A stretch of 64,000 nt of DNA from CALNYZ01 sp942490945 (GCA_942490945.1 CALNYZ010000044.1:310001-374000), one strand, 5' to 3'; positions 34,801 to 42,856 are shown, counted from the stretch's first letter. A program made the numbers and translations. Notes: generated by a model not told the origin, from the letters alone.

Positions 34801-35930
34801 TTGTCATTGGCGGTCTTGCCATAATTACGGGTAATTTCGACATGGACATTGTCGGGAATGATCCGACCTTTTAATGATTCGAGTTTTGCCAGAATATCAT
34901 TCGCAACGGTGACACCATTGGTATCGAGTTTTTTTGCAATGGCAATGGTGACTGCTGCCTCACCATTTGCCTTGAATGGATTTGCATCGGCAGCGCCGGT
35001 GTAATAACTGACAAGTTGTTTGGTTTCTTCCGGATAATGCATGACCTCGGCGACATCATGAACATACACCGGTGCACCCTCACGTACGCCTATGACCAGA
35101 CGTGCAATTTCATCGGCAGTCTTTAAAAATGCACCACTGTAAACCTTAAACGAGGTATTACCGCCTTCTATATAGCCAGTGTCGATTTCTGCATTCGCGG
35201 TGCGAATGGTTTGCGCTACCTGCGCCAGCGAAATGCCAAACCCACTTAACCGCTCTGGTGAAACTTCAACGCGAATCTGATCGGCTCGACCACCAACCAC
35301 AAAACCATTACCCGTGTTCGGCACGGCTTCCAGATGTTGCAGCACATCAAACGCCAGTGTACGTAAGGTACCGTCGTCGATGCCGCCTTCTTCCGGTTTC
35401 GACCACAAGGTCACACTAAAAATCGGGACGTCGTCAATACCCACCGGTTTCACCAGTGGCATCGAGACACCGGGCGGTATCTTGTCCAGATTGGACTGCA
35501 ATTTATCGTGTACTTTTACAATTGAATCGCCATGTGCCTGGCCTACTTTAAAACGCACGGTAACAATACTGGCACCACGTTGTGTAGCAGAATACACATG
35601 GCGCACACCCGGCAATTCACTCATCAAACGCTCGAGCGGTTCGGTTACCAGGCTTTCCACCTGCTCGGCCGATGCGCCGGGGTATTGCACATAGATATCT
35701 ACCATGGGCACGGAAATTTTTGGATCTTCCTGTCGCGGTGTTAACAACAGGCCGAGTACACCGATGGCCAGAAAGGCGAGCATGATTAATGGTGTAACCG
35801 GAGAATTAATGAATTGTTTTGCGGTATTACCTGCTATACCCAGATTTTGATCGAGCTCCGGCTGCTCCGGATTTGATTTTTCCGGATCTGAATTTTCATT
35901 ACTGGAATTATTTTTTTCTATTTCGCTCAT
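31866..35930 (-). CDS. RND permease with extra helix and lysine-rich C-terminal tail
   Basis: A 1354-residue protein from ATG 35930. The first 1100 or so residues are an RND permease with 12 helices, two large periplasmic loops, and TM4 LVDDATVVVENIFRRW carrying the Asp-Asp proton relay seen in HAE-type pumps. About 250 further residues are unusual: a 13th hydrophobic segment (about 1130-1160), an Asn/Pro/Ser-rich linker, a Pro/Glu-repeat and a histone-H1-like lysine tail (about 1300-1354). A membrane-fusion protein gene precedes it; no outer-membrane channel gene is in the cluster. Substrate unknown. Confidence 0.9.
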   Translation of the reverse strand: MSEIEKNNSSNENSDPEKSNPEQPELDQNLGIAGNTAKQFINSPVTPLIMLAFLAIGVLGLLLTPRQEDPKISVPMVDIYVQYPGASAEQVESLVTEPLERLMSELPGVRHVYSATQRGASIVTVRFKVGQAHGDSIVKVHDKLQSNLDKIPPGVSMPLVKPVGIDDVPIFSVTLWSKPEEGGIDDGTLRTLAFDVLQHLEAVPNTGNGFVVGGRADQIRVEVSPERLSGFGISLAQVAQTIRTANAEIDTGYIEGGNTSFKVYSGAFLKTADEIARLVIGVREGAPVYVHDVAEVMHYPEETKQLVSYYTGAADANPFKANGEAAVTIAIAKKLDTNGVTVANDILAKLESLKGRIIPDNVHVEITRNYGKTANDKVNELLSALFEAAVAVSLLCLLFMGLRAASVVIIIIPIVILVTIWAALILDYTIDRVSLFALVFSIGILVDDATVVVENIFRRWLAAGKTSVNIAIDAVREVGNPTILATLTIIAALLPMGFVSGLMGPYMRPIPVLGSSAMFFSLIAAFVFAPWLAMRVRPKLKALKKAEKREQWFSDLIGKFYRPCMSPLCTNRFYGRVFFVGLIVATLFACSMFYFNWVAVKMLPFDNKPEFNVVINLPEGTALPVTANISHELVNVLREIPEVTALQSYAGTASPFNFNGMVRHYYLRQRPWEADIQVMLLDKTERKRGSHAIAVDARHRIKAYMEQHPELVNIGLRTQVVEMPPGPPVLQTVVAEIYGPDAATRRQVTRDMTTIFENAKDVVDVDNYMTADYGYLQFEIDLEKATRFGISAVSINQQLDMAMGGYKLGDIKREVVREPTYIVMQVPLETRSQVSRLYSIPVMSPSGNSIPLGELGRFVMTREDPIIYHKDLRAMEYVTAEMEGKLGAPIYGMHTIEEQLKNYVTPDGQTITGLTLGGTIGRYGAPEDNNKSGFEWGGEWTVTYETFRDMGAAFMAALLLIYALIVWEFKNFTLAGLIMAPIPLTLIGIIPGHLIIGAEFTATSMIGFIALAGIIVRNSILLVEFVKHEVESGKDMVDAVISAGQIRMRPILITAGTLMVGAAMLFSDPIFVGMAASLFFGTLVATVLTLVVIPLGCISVRKQFYVIADVDLPEEFCETTKPDTSAPALPLWMVIWTKVVTALTWLFYILRMFYFMAQMAFNNLMKRFRTNADPDPGTDPDNNLNNNPNNNPGSQGPTPNAPLPSSGSGGSSDNSVDQRGSQSDKHENETAKGKATVSDKSTERSSLKPVTKATEQDETITKRPTELNKQAKPEPAEPELAEPELAATKPTSSSESKTGSKKKTTRKKTTNKKVGKKKVGKKKTVSKQATSQTTVASSKKKTGKKRRGIKLKDI

Positions 35931-35978
35931 AACCAATTTTTTTACAGCGGCGTATCAATTTGAATGTGCAAGTGAATT

Positions 35979-37262
35979 TTATTGTTTGATTGCATCGGGT
36001 TGCTTGTGCCAACCGGAAGTCACACCCGGCGGCGGATTCACCAGCACTTGATCGCCAGGACTCAGGCCCGCCAGCACGGTAACCGTACCTTCTGCATAAC
36101 TGGCACCCAGTCGCACCAGACGTAATTCGCGTCGGTTATTTTTAATCACATAAACAATGGGTAAGCTGCCCCGTTTGACTACAGCACTTTTAGGAATTTC
36201 GATCAGCGTGTCCGTCATGGCGCTTGTATCGGGCAACATCACTTCAGCATAGGTACCAGGCCAGGCTGTCGTGCCGACTGGCAAATCAAATTTAACTGTG
36301 ATGGTATGACGCTGCGCGTTACCCATCGGGTAAATCTGTGCTACCCGCACATCAACATACTGATTGTTAAAATCGAGTATGGCCGGAACTACCATGTCTT
36401 TTTGCACGCCGCCTAACAGCCGCGAAGGTACTTCAATAGCCAGTTGAAGATCCGTCAAATCAGCATATTTTAATAATGGCTGTCCCGGTTGTACGGTATC
36501 GCCCGCTTCAACCAGCTTTTGCACAATGACGCCATTGAAAGGAGAAAGCGTACGCGTATCGCGTAGTCGTGCATCAATCTCGCGTAATTGCGAAATGGCC
36601 GCGACATGCAATCCTTGCGTTTGTCCCATCTGGGTGCCGGATGAATACAGATCGGTATAACGTTCCAGGAACGGGTTACCGTAGCCCATGCCACTACCCA
36701 TATTGCGCGTGAAGAATTGATCGAATAAGGAAGGCAAGCCCATACCCGGCATGCGGTTGATATCGCGCGATTGTGGTGACCACCATTCGCGACCGTATTG
36801 CATTTGTGAATTACGTAGCGCGAGATAGGCATTGTTCAACCTCGCCATGGCTTGTTCACGCTTGGCCATCAGCTCATCATCATCTACGGCTAGCAGTAAC
36901 TCGCCCTGATTAAAACGATCACCTTCCCGGCCTGCTATGTATTCCACACGTCCGGGCATTTCCGCGCTTAATGTGACAGAACGAAAGGGCACGACTGTTC
37001 CACCCAGAATGGTTGATACACCTGCAGTGCGTTGGCCAACAGTCACGACCTGCATATTGGCTGCTATGTCACCCGACATGGATTGTGAGAAATTTCGGTT
37101 TTGTGCGTCTGCGCCATACTTGTTAGCCTGGCCTTTTACCAATTGGCCGCGCGCGTCGAAATGATAGCCCTTTGTCGAACTATTCTCGGCAACACTACCA
37201 GCAGCAACCAGACACCCACTAACAACCAGAAACAAAGCTGTTTTGTTTAATTTATTCATCAT
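35979..37262 (-). CDS. RND membrane-fusion protein with Met/Gly-rich insert
   Basis: A 427-residue periplasmic adaptor with a signal peptide (about 1-25). Lipoyl-type halves occur at about 92-130 (VTLSAEMPGRVEYIAGREGD) and 239-270 (SPFNGVIVQKLVEAGDTV), then beta-barrel and membrane-proximal domains. Between the lipoyl halves, where adaptors usually have a heptad coiled-coil hairpin, residues 155-217 are rich in Met, Gly, Tyr and Trp, so docking to an outer-membrane channel may differ. First RND gene of the run, 113 bp after the SCP2 gene with no strong terminator between. Confidence 0.87.
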   Translation of the reverse strand: MMNKLNKTALFLVVSGCLVAAGSVAENSSTKGYHFDARGQLVKGQANKYGADAQNRNFSQSMSGDIAANMQVVTVGQRTAGVSTILGGTVVPFRSVTLSAEMPGRVEYIAGREGDRFNQGELLLAVDDDELMAKREQAMARLNNAYLALRNSQMQYGREWWSPQSRDINRMPGMGLPSLFDQFFTRNMGSGMGYGNPFLERYTDLYSSGTQMGQTQGLHVAAISQLREIDARLRDTRTLSPFNGVIVQKLVEAGDTVQPGQPLLKYADLTDLQLAIEVPSRLLGGVQKDMVVPAILDFNNQYVDVRVAQIYPMGNAQRHTITVKFDLPVGTTAWPGTYAEVMLPDTSAMTDTLIEIPKSAVVKRGSLPIVYVIKNNRRELRLVRLGASYAEGTVTVLAGLSPGDQVLVNPPPGVTSGWHKQPDAIKQ

Positions 37263-37375
37263 GACAACGTGTATTCACTATTATGATTATGCTCACCCAC
37301 CGCCACTAATGAGCGAACTGAATAGTCACTATGCAACAGAAAGAAAGATTGACCATTGACTTGTATCAAACAAGC

Positions 37376-37771
37376 CTAAACATCTTTCATCACGGCGAAG
37401 CTTTTGATAAAAGGCCCGGCCATGCGTGGATCTTTAATCATGGCACCGTAGTCACCCTTGTTGAATTTGAGTTTGCGCGATGTGTAGGCCATGCCTAATG
37501 CCATCATGCCTGGTGGTTTGGCAATCCACTTTTGCCAGTTATCGGGGGAAGCGCGCAAGTCCCAGTTAAGATCCTCACCATTGTAAGCGCCGGCAGAAAT
37601 CGCCTTGCCATTCTCGACTTTGAGTACGCCTTTTGGCTTATCATCACCATCAAAGCCGTAACCAATTACCGAGTTGAAACCGATTTTGGCCAGTTCATCA
37701 GACAAATCGCTTTCGCTATTCCATATATCCTGGTATTTGTTCATCCAATCATTTGAAAATAGATCCGTCAT
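37376..37771 (-). CDS. SCP2-like sterol/lipid-binding domain protein
   Basis: A 131-residue protein with the SCP2 fold pattern: VLKVENGKAISAG, DWDL-like strand DLNWDLRASPDNW, and C-terminal MALGMAYTSRKLKFNKGDYG. SCP2 domains carry lipids or other hydrophobic ligands in the cytoplasm. GGGGAG precedes the ATG. A sigma-54 promoter lies about 65-85 bp upstream, and the RND/ParA/dynamin run follows on the same strand, so it may be the first gene of that unit. Confidence 0.78.
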   Translation of the reverse strand: MTDLFSNDWMNKYQDIWNSESDLSDELAKIGFNSVIGYGFDGDDKPKGVLKVENGKAISAGAYNGEDLNWDLRASPDNWQKWIAKPPGMMALGMAYTSRKLKFNKGDYGAMIKDPRMAGPFIKSFAVMKDV

Positions 37772-37835
37772 GTCGCTCCCCTTGATACTGTTTTGCTAAT
37801 TATTTGATCGTTTTTAGCTGGTTTTTACTATATAG

Positions 37836-37855
37836 CAGAGCAAGCCATATGCCAA
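37836..37855 (-). promoter_or_regulatory. Sigma-54 (-24/-12) promoter for the SCP2 gene
   Basis: On the minus strand TTGGCATATGGCTTGCT has TGGCAT, five bases, then TTGCT, nearly identical to the RpoN consensus TGGCAC-N5-TTGCW with exact GG/GC spacing. Transcription would start near 37829, about 58 nt before the SCP2 ATG. The divergent gene encodes a sigma-54 activator. Confidence 0.8.
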
Positions 37856-37967
37856 TTGCTAACTTATTGATATTACACGCGTTTTTCTTGTGGAATGTTG
37901 CGCGGAATTTGGTTATTTAGAATACAGCTCCGCACCAGACGCATGAATTTAAAGGAAGTTTCTCAAA

Positions 37968-37995
37968 TGTTGCAACCGCAACATGTTGCGCAACA
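37968..37995. promoter_or_regulatory. Tandem TGTTGC palindromes, probable activator binding sites
   Basis: TGTTGC-AACC-GCAACA (37968-37983) is directly followed by TGTTGCGCAACA (37984-37995). Half-sites also occur at 37896-37903 (TGTTGCGC) and near 38005 (TGCAACA). They lie 115-150 bp upstream of the sigma-54 promoter, the usual place for enhancer-binding activators. Confidence 0.75.
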
Positions 37996-38024
37996 AAGTA
38001 ATAAATGCAACACTTGATCGCATT

Positions 38025-39386
38025 ATGGCCAAAAATAAAATAACCCATGACACACAGCTGGTTCCCATGCTGGAGGCCGTTGTCTCGTATATTGATGAAG
38101 GCGTCATTATTGCGGATAAAATGGGTAAGGTTGTTTACCAAAACCCGGCGGCGGGAAAGCTGTTTGGTCACGAACATGAACCTATCCAGCACCTGAGTGA
38201 TATCGGCCGGTTTAATCTGAAACGCGCCTTGCTACGTGCTGCCATCGACGCCGGCGAAGTCGATGCGGCCGGGCGGCCAAGCGGTCGATTTGTCAGCTTT
38301 GAAGAGCGCTTACAAATTGGTCCTGAGGGTGATCGTTATCTCGAATTTCACACCGGTATGGTTGACTGTGTGGATCAGGCCGACAAAATGCGCTTGCTGC
38401 TGATTCGTGATCGTACCGAGCAACGCCGGCTGGATGCAGTATTCAAAAAACGTGCAACAGATTTTGAAACCAATGATCCAGGCATGTTAGAGATCGTGGA
38501 TCGCATTTATCAGATTGCGCCCAGTAATGCCTTTATCCTGTTACAGGGCGAGTCGGGTACCGGCAAGACCATGCTGGGTCGCATGATTCACAATCACAGT
38601 CAGCGCGCCAAGCATCCCTTTATCGAAGTGAACTGTGCAGCGATACCCGACACCCTGATCGAATCTGAATTATTTGGCCATAAAAAGGGCTCCTTCACCG
38701 GTGCCGTTTCTGATCGTGCAGGCCGCTTTCAAACCGCCGACAAAGGTACCCTGTTTCTGGATGAGATCAGCGAAATTCCGCTACACCTGCAAGCCAAACT
38801 GTTACGCGCCATTCAGGAACAAGAGATTGAGATGGTCGGTTCAGACAAAACGGTCAAGGTGGATGTGCGTATTATTGCCGCCTCAAATCGAAACTTGCGC
38901 GACATGGTAGATAATGGCGAGTTTCGCGCTGACCTGTATTATCGGCTGGCTGTCATCCCGCTCACGATTCCCAGTTTACATGACCGTCCCGGTGATATTC
39001 CTTTGTTAATAAATCACTTTTGTAAACGCTTAGCCACGCGTGGTTATCCTTCTGATATTGAATGTGATCAGGAATCCATGCGCATGATGATGAACTATCC
39101 CTGGCCTGGAAATGTACGTGAACTGGAAAATGCAGTCGAACACGGCATTATTTGCGCGGTAAACAAGCAGGTTACAGCCGAAAGTCTGCCGCAGGATATT
39201 TATCGCTTTTTCCGTAACGACACGGCTGCACAAGCAAAATCGCAAGATGATGAAATTATACAAAATCATCAAATTCAACGTGCGTTGGAAAAGGCAAATG
39301 GTAATAAATCCGATGCTGCGAAATTATTGGGGATTGATCGCACGACCTTGTGGCGGCGCATGCAACGATTGGGCATTACGCAATAA
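38025..39386 (+). CDS. Sigma-54-dependent PAS/AAA+/Fis transcriptional activator
   Basis: From ATG 38025 (MAKNKITHDTQLVP) it is 453 residues. An N-terminal PAS-like sensor (about 10-130) contains VVSYIDEGVIIADKMGKVVY. The central AAA+ domain has Walker A GESGTGKT, the sigma-54 contact loop GSFTGA in place of the commoner GAFTGA, and Walker B TLFLDEISEIP. The C-terminal Fis-type helix-turn-helix reads NKSDAAKLLGIDRTTLWRRM. An ATG at 37983 lies inside the TGTTGC palindromes, so the later start is preferred. It probably activates the divergent sigma-54 promoter; the PAS ligand is unknown. Confidence 0.93.
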   Translation: MAKNKITHDTQLVPMLEAVVSYIDEGVIIADKMGKVVYQNPAAGKLFGHEHEPIQHLSDIGRFNLKRALLRAAIDAGEVDAAGRPSGRFVSFEERLQIGPEGDRYLEFHTGMVDCVDQADKMRLLLIRDRTEQRRLDAVFKKRATDFETNDPGMLEIVDRIYQIAPSNAFILLQGESGTGKTMLGRMIHNHSQRAKHPFIEVNCAAIPDTLIESELFGHKKGSFTGAVSDRAGRFQTADKGTLFLDEISEIPLHLQAKLLRAIQEQEIEMVGSDKTVKVDVRIIAASNRNLRDMVDNGEFRADLYYRLAVIPLTIPSLHDRPGDIPLLINHFCKRLATRGYPSDIECDQESMRMMMNYPWPGNVRELENAVEHGIICAVNKQVTAESLPQDIYRFFRNDTAAQAKSQDDEIIQNHQIQRALEKANGNKSDAAKLLGIDRTTLWRRMQRLGITQ

Positions 39387-39394
39387 TTAAAAGG

Positions 39395-39418
39395 TTATGA
39401 CTGCACAACAGGTCATAA
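39395..39418. terminator. Hairpin between convergent activator and EAL/HDOD genes
   Basis: TTATGAC (39395-39401) and GTCATAA (39412-39418) form a stem followed by TAATTTT on the plus strand, 8 bp after the activator stop codon. A moderate terminator. Confidence 0.55.
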
Positions 39419-39487
39419 TAATTTTGCCGGCCACCACCCTTCTGCATTCTATTTCTTTTTTAATCAGACGAATGAATGTGTTAATAC

Positions 39488-40699
39488 CTAACCGGCGTGT
39501 AACAAGGATGAATTTTCAGCAACCCATTCGAGCGCTTCAAAATAGCAGTCGCGAATCTGATCTGCCCCAAGTGACTGGTAGTTAACATCATCCCACTCAC
39601 AATTCTCATACGCGATAATGCATTTTAATATATTGCCGTAAGTACCTTCGTGTTTCAGCAAGGCCTGTTTAATATTTTCAGATAACGGTAATGAAGCAAC
39701 CAGTACTTCCATTTCCTGATCCATCAGGACATCGAGATTGGAAAACAGGCCTACAGTAAAGCAAACATCACCATCAAGCTTGGTGTACTTTGCAATCACT
39801 TCAGACATTTTTGCGCGCAACATGGAAATAATCAGCAGTTCATGTGGTTTGTCTTTTATCTGCGACAAGGCAACCAGATTGGCAAGATTACGAATCGTCG
39901 TGCGCCCCAGCATCATAATCGCCTGATTAATGGAATCAATTTCCTTACCCAGGCCAAATTGTGCAGAATTAATATAACGAAGCACCTTCACTGACATGGT
40001 CACATCTTTCATGATGGTAGCGGCCAGCGCTTCTGCACTACTATCGGCATCTTGAAGTTCAGCAAGTAATTGCAATATCGCTATTTTATTGGTGGGTAGC
40101 TTTTGTCCCCTGACAATATTCGGCTTGCTGAAAAAATAACCCTGGAAGTAATCAAAACCTAATTCCTTACAAAGTTCGAATTCTTCATGTGTTTCCACTT
40201 TTTCTGCCAGTAATTTGCGTTTGCCATTGCTGAGCATGGCAACATGGTCTTTCAGATCATCCCGCGAAATCGCCATTAAATCGATTTTAATAATATCGGA
40301 AACATCAACCAGTGGTTGCAGTGATGTATGATAAACAAAATCATCCAGTGCTATGGTATAGCCATCATTCGCCAGCTTGGTGACTGCCTTTACAATGGCA
40401 TCGTCAGCCTTGACGTCCTCCAGAATCTCGAGTACCAGTTTGTTCTTCATTTCTGGCAACGGTAATTCGGACATATTGATGATGTGGTTATGCGTCAGGT
40501 TGATGAATGCCTTGTGATTTCCCACCAATTTTTCCATGCCAATTTCAATCAGGGCATTGAGTATGACATCGGAGGTGGCCTTGTCGCCGTCAACGACATT
40601 CGCGACATTGGCATCACCTGAGCGAAACAACAATTCATATGCGACAACCTTGAGATTCACATCAAATATCGGTTGCCGCCCAATAAAGATATCATCCAT
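39488..40699 (-). CDS. EAL/HDOD signalling protein (YuxH-like)
   Basis: A 403-residue protein. The N-terminal EAL-like domain (about 1-200) keeps YELLFR at the EAL position, INLTHN, LVLEILE, LDDF, IIKIDL, AEKVE and YFQGYFFSKP. The DDFGTG loop that supports cyclic-di-GMP hydrolysis is DDFVYH. The C-terminal HDOD domain (about 200-400) includes LLAELQD, SVKVLRYINSAQFGLG and AIMMLGRTTIRNLANL. Proteins of this form regulate motility and twitching in other bacteria, often without phosphodiesterase activity; that is inferred here. Confidence 0.88.
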   Translation of the reverse strand: MDDIFIGRQPIFDVNLKVVAYELLFRSGDANVANVVDGDKATSDVILNALIEIGMEKLVGNHKAFINLTHNHIINMSELPLPEMKNKLVLEILEDVKADDAIVKAVTKLANDGYTIALDDFVYHTSLQPLVDVSDIIKIDLMAISRDDLKDHVAMLSNGKRKLLAEKVETHEEFELCKELGFDYFQGYFFSKPNIVRGQKLPTNKIAILQLLAELQDADSSAEALAATIMKDVTMSVKVLRYINSAQFGLGKEIDSINQAIMMLGRTTIRNLANLVALSQIKDKPHELLIISMLRAKMSEVIAKYTKLDGDVCFTVGLFSNLDVLMDQEMEVLVASLPLSENIKQALLKHEGTYGNILKCIIAYENCEWDDVNYQSLGADQIRDCYFEALEWVAENSSLLHAG

Positions 40700-40918
40700 C
40701 GAAACCGTCTCGTCAATTTTAAACGTACTGTTGTTACACGGGGGCCCGGTTTAGTATATCGGCCATAAAATACCGGGACTTGACTGATAGAGAAAGATTA
40801 CTGAGGGGAGGTAATGTTTAGACTGGCCTGAAAAGCAGAAAAAGGGAGCATTAAAAAGAAGTGTCAAAAAAGAACAAATTTAGAGTTAATATAAAAACGA
40901 CCCAACGACTTGCCGTCA

Positions 40919-41713
40919 TTATCGTTTTGCCCGTTGCCAGGCCGCTTCCAGTTCATCGATTGACAGGTTTTGCCTGATATCTTTTCCTTGCTGTTTGAGC
41001 AACGTTTCAACTTTTCTGAAACGCGCGGAAAATTTATTGTTGGTCGCGCGCATAACAGATTCCGGGTCACTGCCCAAATGGCGAATGAGATTTACACAAC
41101 TGAACAGTACATCACCGAGCTCTTCCAGTTGCTGTTTTGCATCTGACGCTATTTTAAATTCATTAATTTCTTCGTCGAGTTTTTCGATGACTTGTCCTGT
41201 TTCAGTCCAGTCAAACCCGACCTGGGCAACTTTTTTTTGCAGCTTGTAAGCATAGGTCAATGCGGGTAGCGTTGCGGTAACATCATCCAGTATGCTTTCG
41301 TTTTCTGGATTGGTATGTTTCAATCTGGCAGCTTTCTCCTGCTGCTTGAGCTGTTCCCAATGTAATGTCTGTTCTTCCACATCCTTTACTTTTGCATCAG
41401 CAAAGACATGCGGATGGCGACGCACCAGTTTTTCGCTGATTGCTGTTACTACATCATCAAACTCAAACAGGTTTCGTTCCTTGCCCAGTTGCGCATAAAA
41501 CACGACCTGAAATAACAAATCACCCAGCTCGTCTTTTACGCTGTCCCAGTTTCCATCTTTGGTCGCACTCTCAATCGCATCAACCACTTCATAGGTTTCT
41601 TCGATGGTATGCGGAATGATACTGTTAAAATCCTGCTCCAGATCCCATGGGCAACCCGTCTCAGGGTCACGCAGTTGCTGCATAATCTCAAGTAATCTGT
41701 TTATATTGCTCAT
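40919..41713 (-). CDS. mazG: Nucleoside triphosphate pyrophosphohydrolase MazG
   Basis: A 264-residue tandem MazG protein that removes aberrant or excess NTPs. Start region MSNINRLLEIMQQLRDPETG followed by CPWDLEQ, EETYEVVDAIES and DELGDLLFQVVFYAQLG for the first domain; EEINEFKIA and ELGDVLFSCVNLIRHLG for the second. Length is that of E. coli MazG. It overlaps the YqiA-like gene by 4 bp. Last gene of a minus-strand series that begins at glnS. Confidence 0.96.
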   Translation of the reverse strand: MSNINRLLEIMQQLRDPETGCPWDLEQDFNSIIPHTIEETYEVVDAIESATKDGNWDSVKDELGDLLFQVVFYAQLGKERNLFEFDDVVTAISEKLVRRHPHVFADAKVKDVEEQTLHWEQLKQQEKAARLKHTNPENESILDDVTATLPALTYAYKLQKKVAQVGFDWTETGQVIEKLDEEINEFKIASDAKQQLEELGDVLFSCVNLIRHLGSDPESVMRATNNKFSARFRKVETLLKQQGKDIRQNLSIDELEAAWQRAKR

Positions 41714-42294
41714 TGCGGTTTTATACCTTTCGGCTGACTATGGTGGAATTGTTCAATCTCGGCTGCGGCCTCGCGTATATGCTGAAAGCCATGATCACCA
41801 CCCGGGTAAACGACCACTTTGGCACAATCCTGGTACATTTCAACTGACTGATTTTGATCGATCAGCTCATCATCAGCATCAACCAGTAACAGCGTCGCTA
41901 GCGGATTAATACAAACGTTGTCTACATAAAATTCTTGCAAGGACAATAAATCCTGTTCGCTAAACATATAATTCTGGTGTGTATAATAATTTCGATTCTC
42001 GCCAACACAGGAACTTAATATTGCAACAGGGTCGAGTGCCGGATTGATTAATACAAGTTTGTGATGATATTTTCGTGCCAGATACTGTGCATAGAAACCG
42101 CCCAGTGAGGAACCGACCAGGGTTAATTTGTTATCGGTATACTTTGCGATATATGTTTCAAGTTCAGCCATAGCAACACGGGGCTGCCAGGAATAGCTGG
42201 GCGTTTGCACCGTGATACTCTTTAGTGTGCGCTTGAGATATTGACCCTTTTGTGATTCACCTGAGCTGTTAAATCCGTGCAGGTAGATAATCAT
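41710..42294 (-). CDS. YqiA-like alpha/beta hydrolase (esterase)
   Basis: A 194-residue single-domain hydrolase: IYLHGFNSSGESQKG at the start, nucleophile elbow VGSSLGGFYAQYLA near residue 78, and C-terminal GGDHGFQH with the catalytic His. These are features of the UPF0227/YqiA-YcfP esterase family; the physiological substrate is unknown. Translation is coupled to mazG by a 4-bp overlap. Confidence 0.88.
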   Translation of the reverse strand: MIIYLHGFNSSGESQKGQYLKRTLKSITVQTPSYSWQPRVAMAELETYIAKYTDNKLTLVGSSLGGFYAQYLARKYHHKLVLINPALDPVAILSSCVGENRNYYTHQNYMFSEQDLLSLQEFYVDNVCINPLATLLLVDADDELIDQNQSVEMYQDCAKVVVYPGGDHGFQHIREAAAEIEQFHHSQPKGIKPQ

Positions 42295-42300
42295 TAGTGA

Positions 42301-42378
42301 CTATTTTTTTCTTCCGGCAATTTTTGCCATGATAAAAATTACCAGCAGTACTGCAAATATAACGACCAGATATCTCAT
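42301..42378 (-). CDS. Very small membrane protein, 25 aa
   Basis: ATG at 42378 opens a frame MRYLVVIFAVLLVIFIMAKI followed by AGRKK and a TAG at 42301. One membrane helix with a basic C-terminus. A good AAAGGAAAT ribosome site overlaps the stop of the upstream gene, and only 6 bp separate it from the YqiA-like gene. Not a recognised family; small size leaves real doubt. Confidence 0.5.
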   Translation of the reverse strand: MRYLVVIFAVLLVIFIMAKIAGRKK

Positions 42379-42391
42379 GCATTATTTCCTT

Positions 42392-42853
42392 TCACTTCTT
42401 GCCGATATTTTCGTCATAATATTCGTATATAACATTTTGCCTGTCAGCATCATTTATACAAGTCAGGGTCAAGGTTCGGCCGGGTTCATAAAACATATCC
42501 GTTATATCATCCATCGCGTAATAACCCAGTGCCGGGAATTTCTTTTCCAGACCACGACGAAATGCGGATTGATCATCACTACATTTTGCCGCAGTTGCCG
42601 GTTTACCCGTGACTTTAATCAGATAAATGATGTTGTCTGTATTGACGCTAACAACAATTGATTTAACCGCTGCAGCAGTGGCAGGCACCTTGACCTGAAG
42701 CTGTTTCTCGTTTGCCGCTGTTTTTATTGTCTGAATAATGTTACTGGTCTTGAGCTTGTCACCCAGATTATAGCCATGTAAACCGGTAATCATGGCAGCA
42801 AATCCATTTGCTGAAATAATGCAGCATAAAAGTACGAGACTAAATTGGCGCAT
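42392..42853 (-). CDS. Uncharacterised secreted protein, 153 aa
   Basis: Signal peptide ending NGFAA near residue 19, then a small domain with ITGLHGYNLGDKL, SVNTDNIIYLIKVTG and an acidic end. Cys in AAKC and LTLTC could form a disulfide. It lies 3 bp after the alanine/proline-rich small gene and before the 25-residue gene. No family recognised. Confidence 0.7.
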   Translation of the reverse strand: MRQFSLVLLCCIISANGFAAMITGLHGYNLGDKLKTSNIIQTIKTAANEKQLQVKVPATAAAVKSIVVSVNTDNIIYLIKVTGKPATAAKCSDDQSAFRRGLEKKFPALGYYAMDDITDMFYEPGRTLTLTCINDADRQNVIYEYYDENIGKK

Positions 42854-42856
42854 TGC

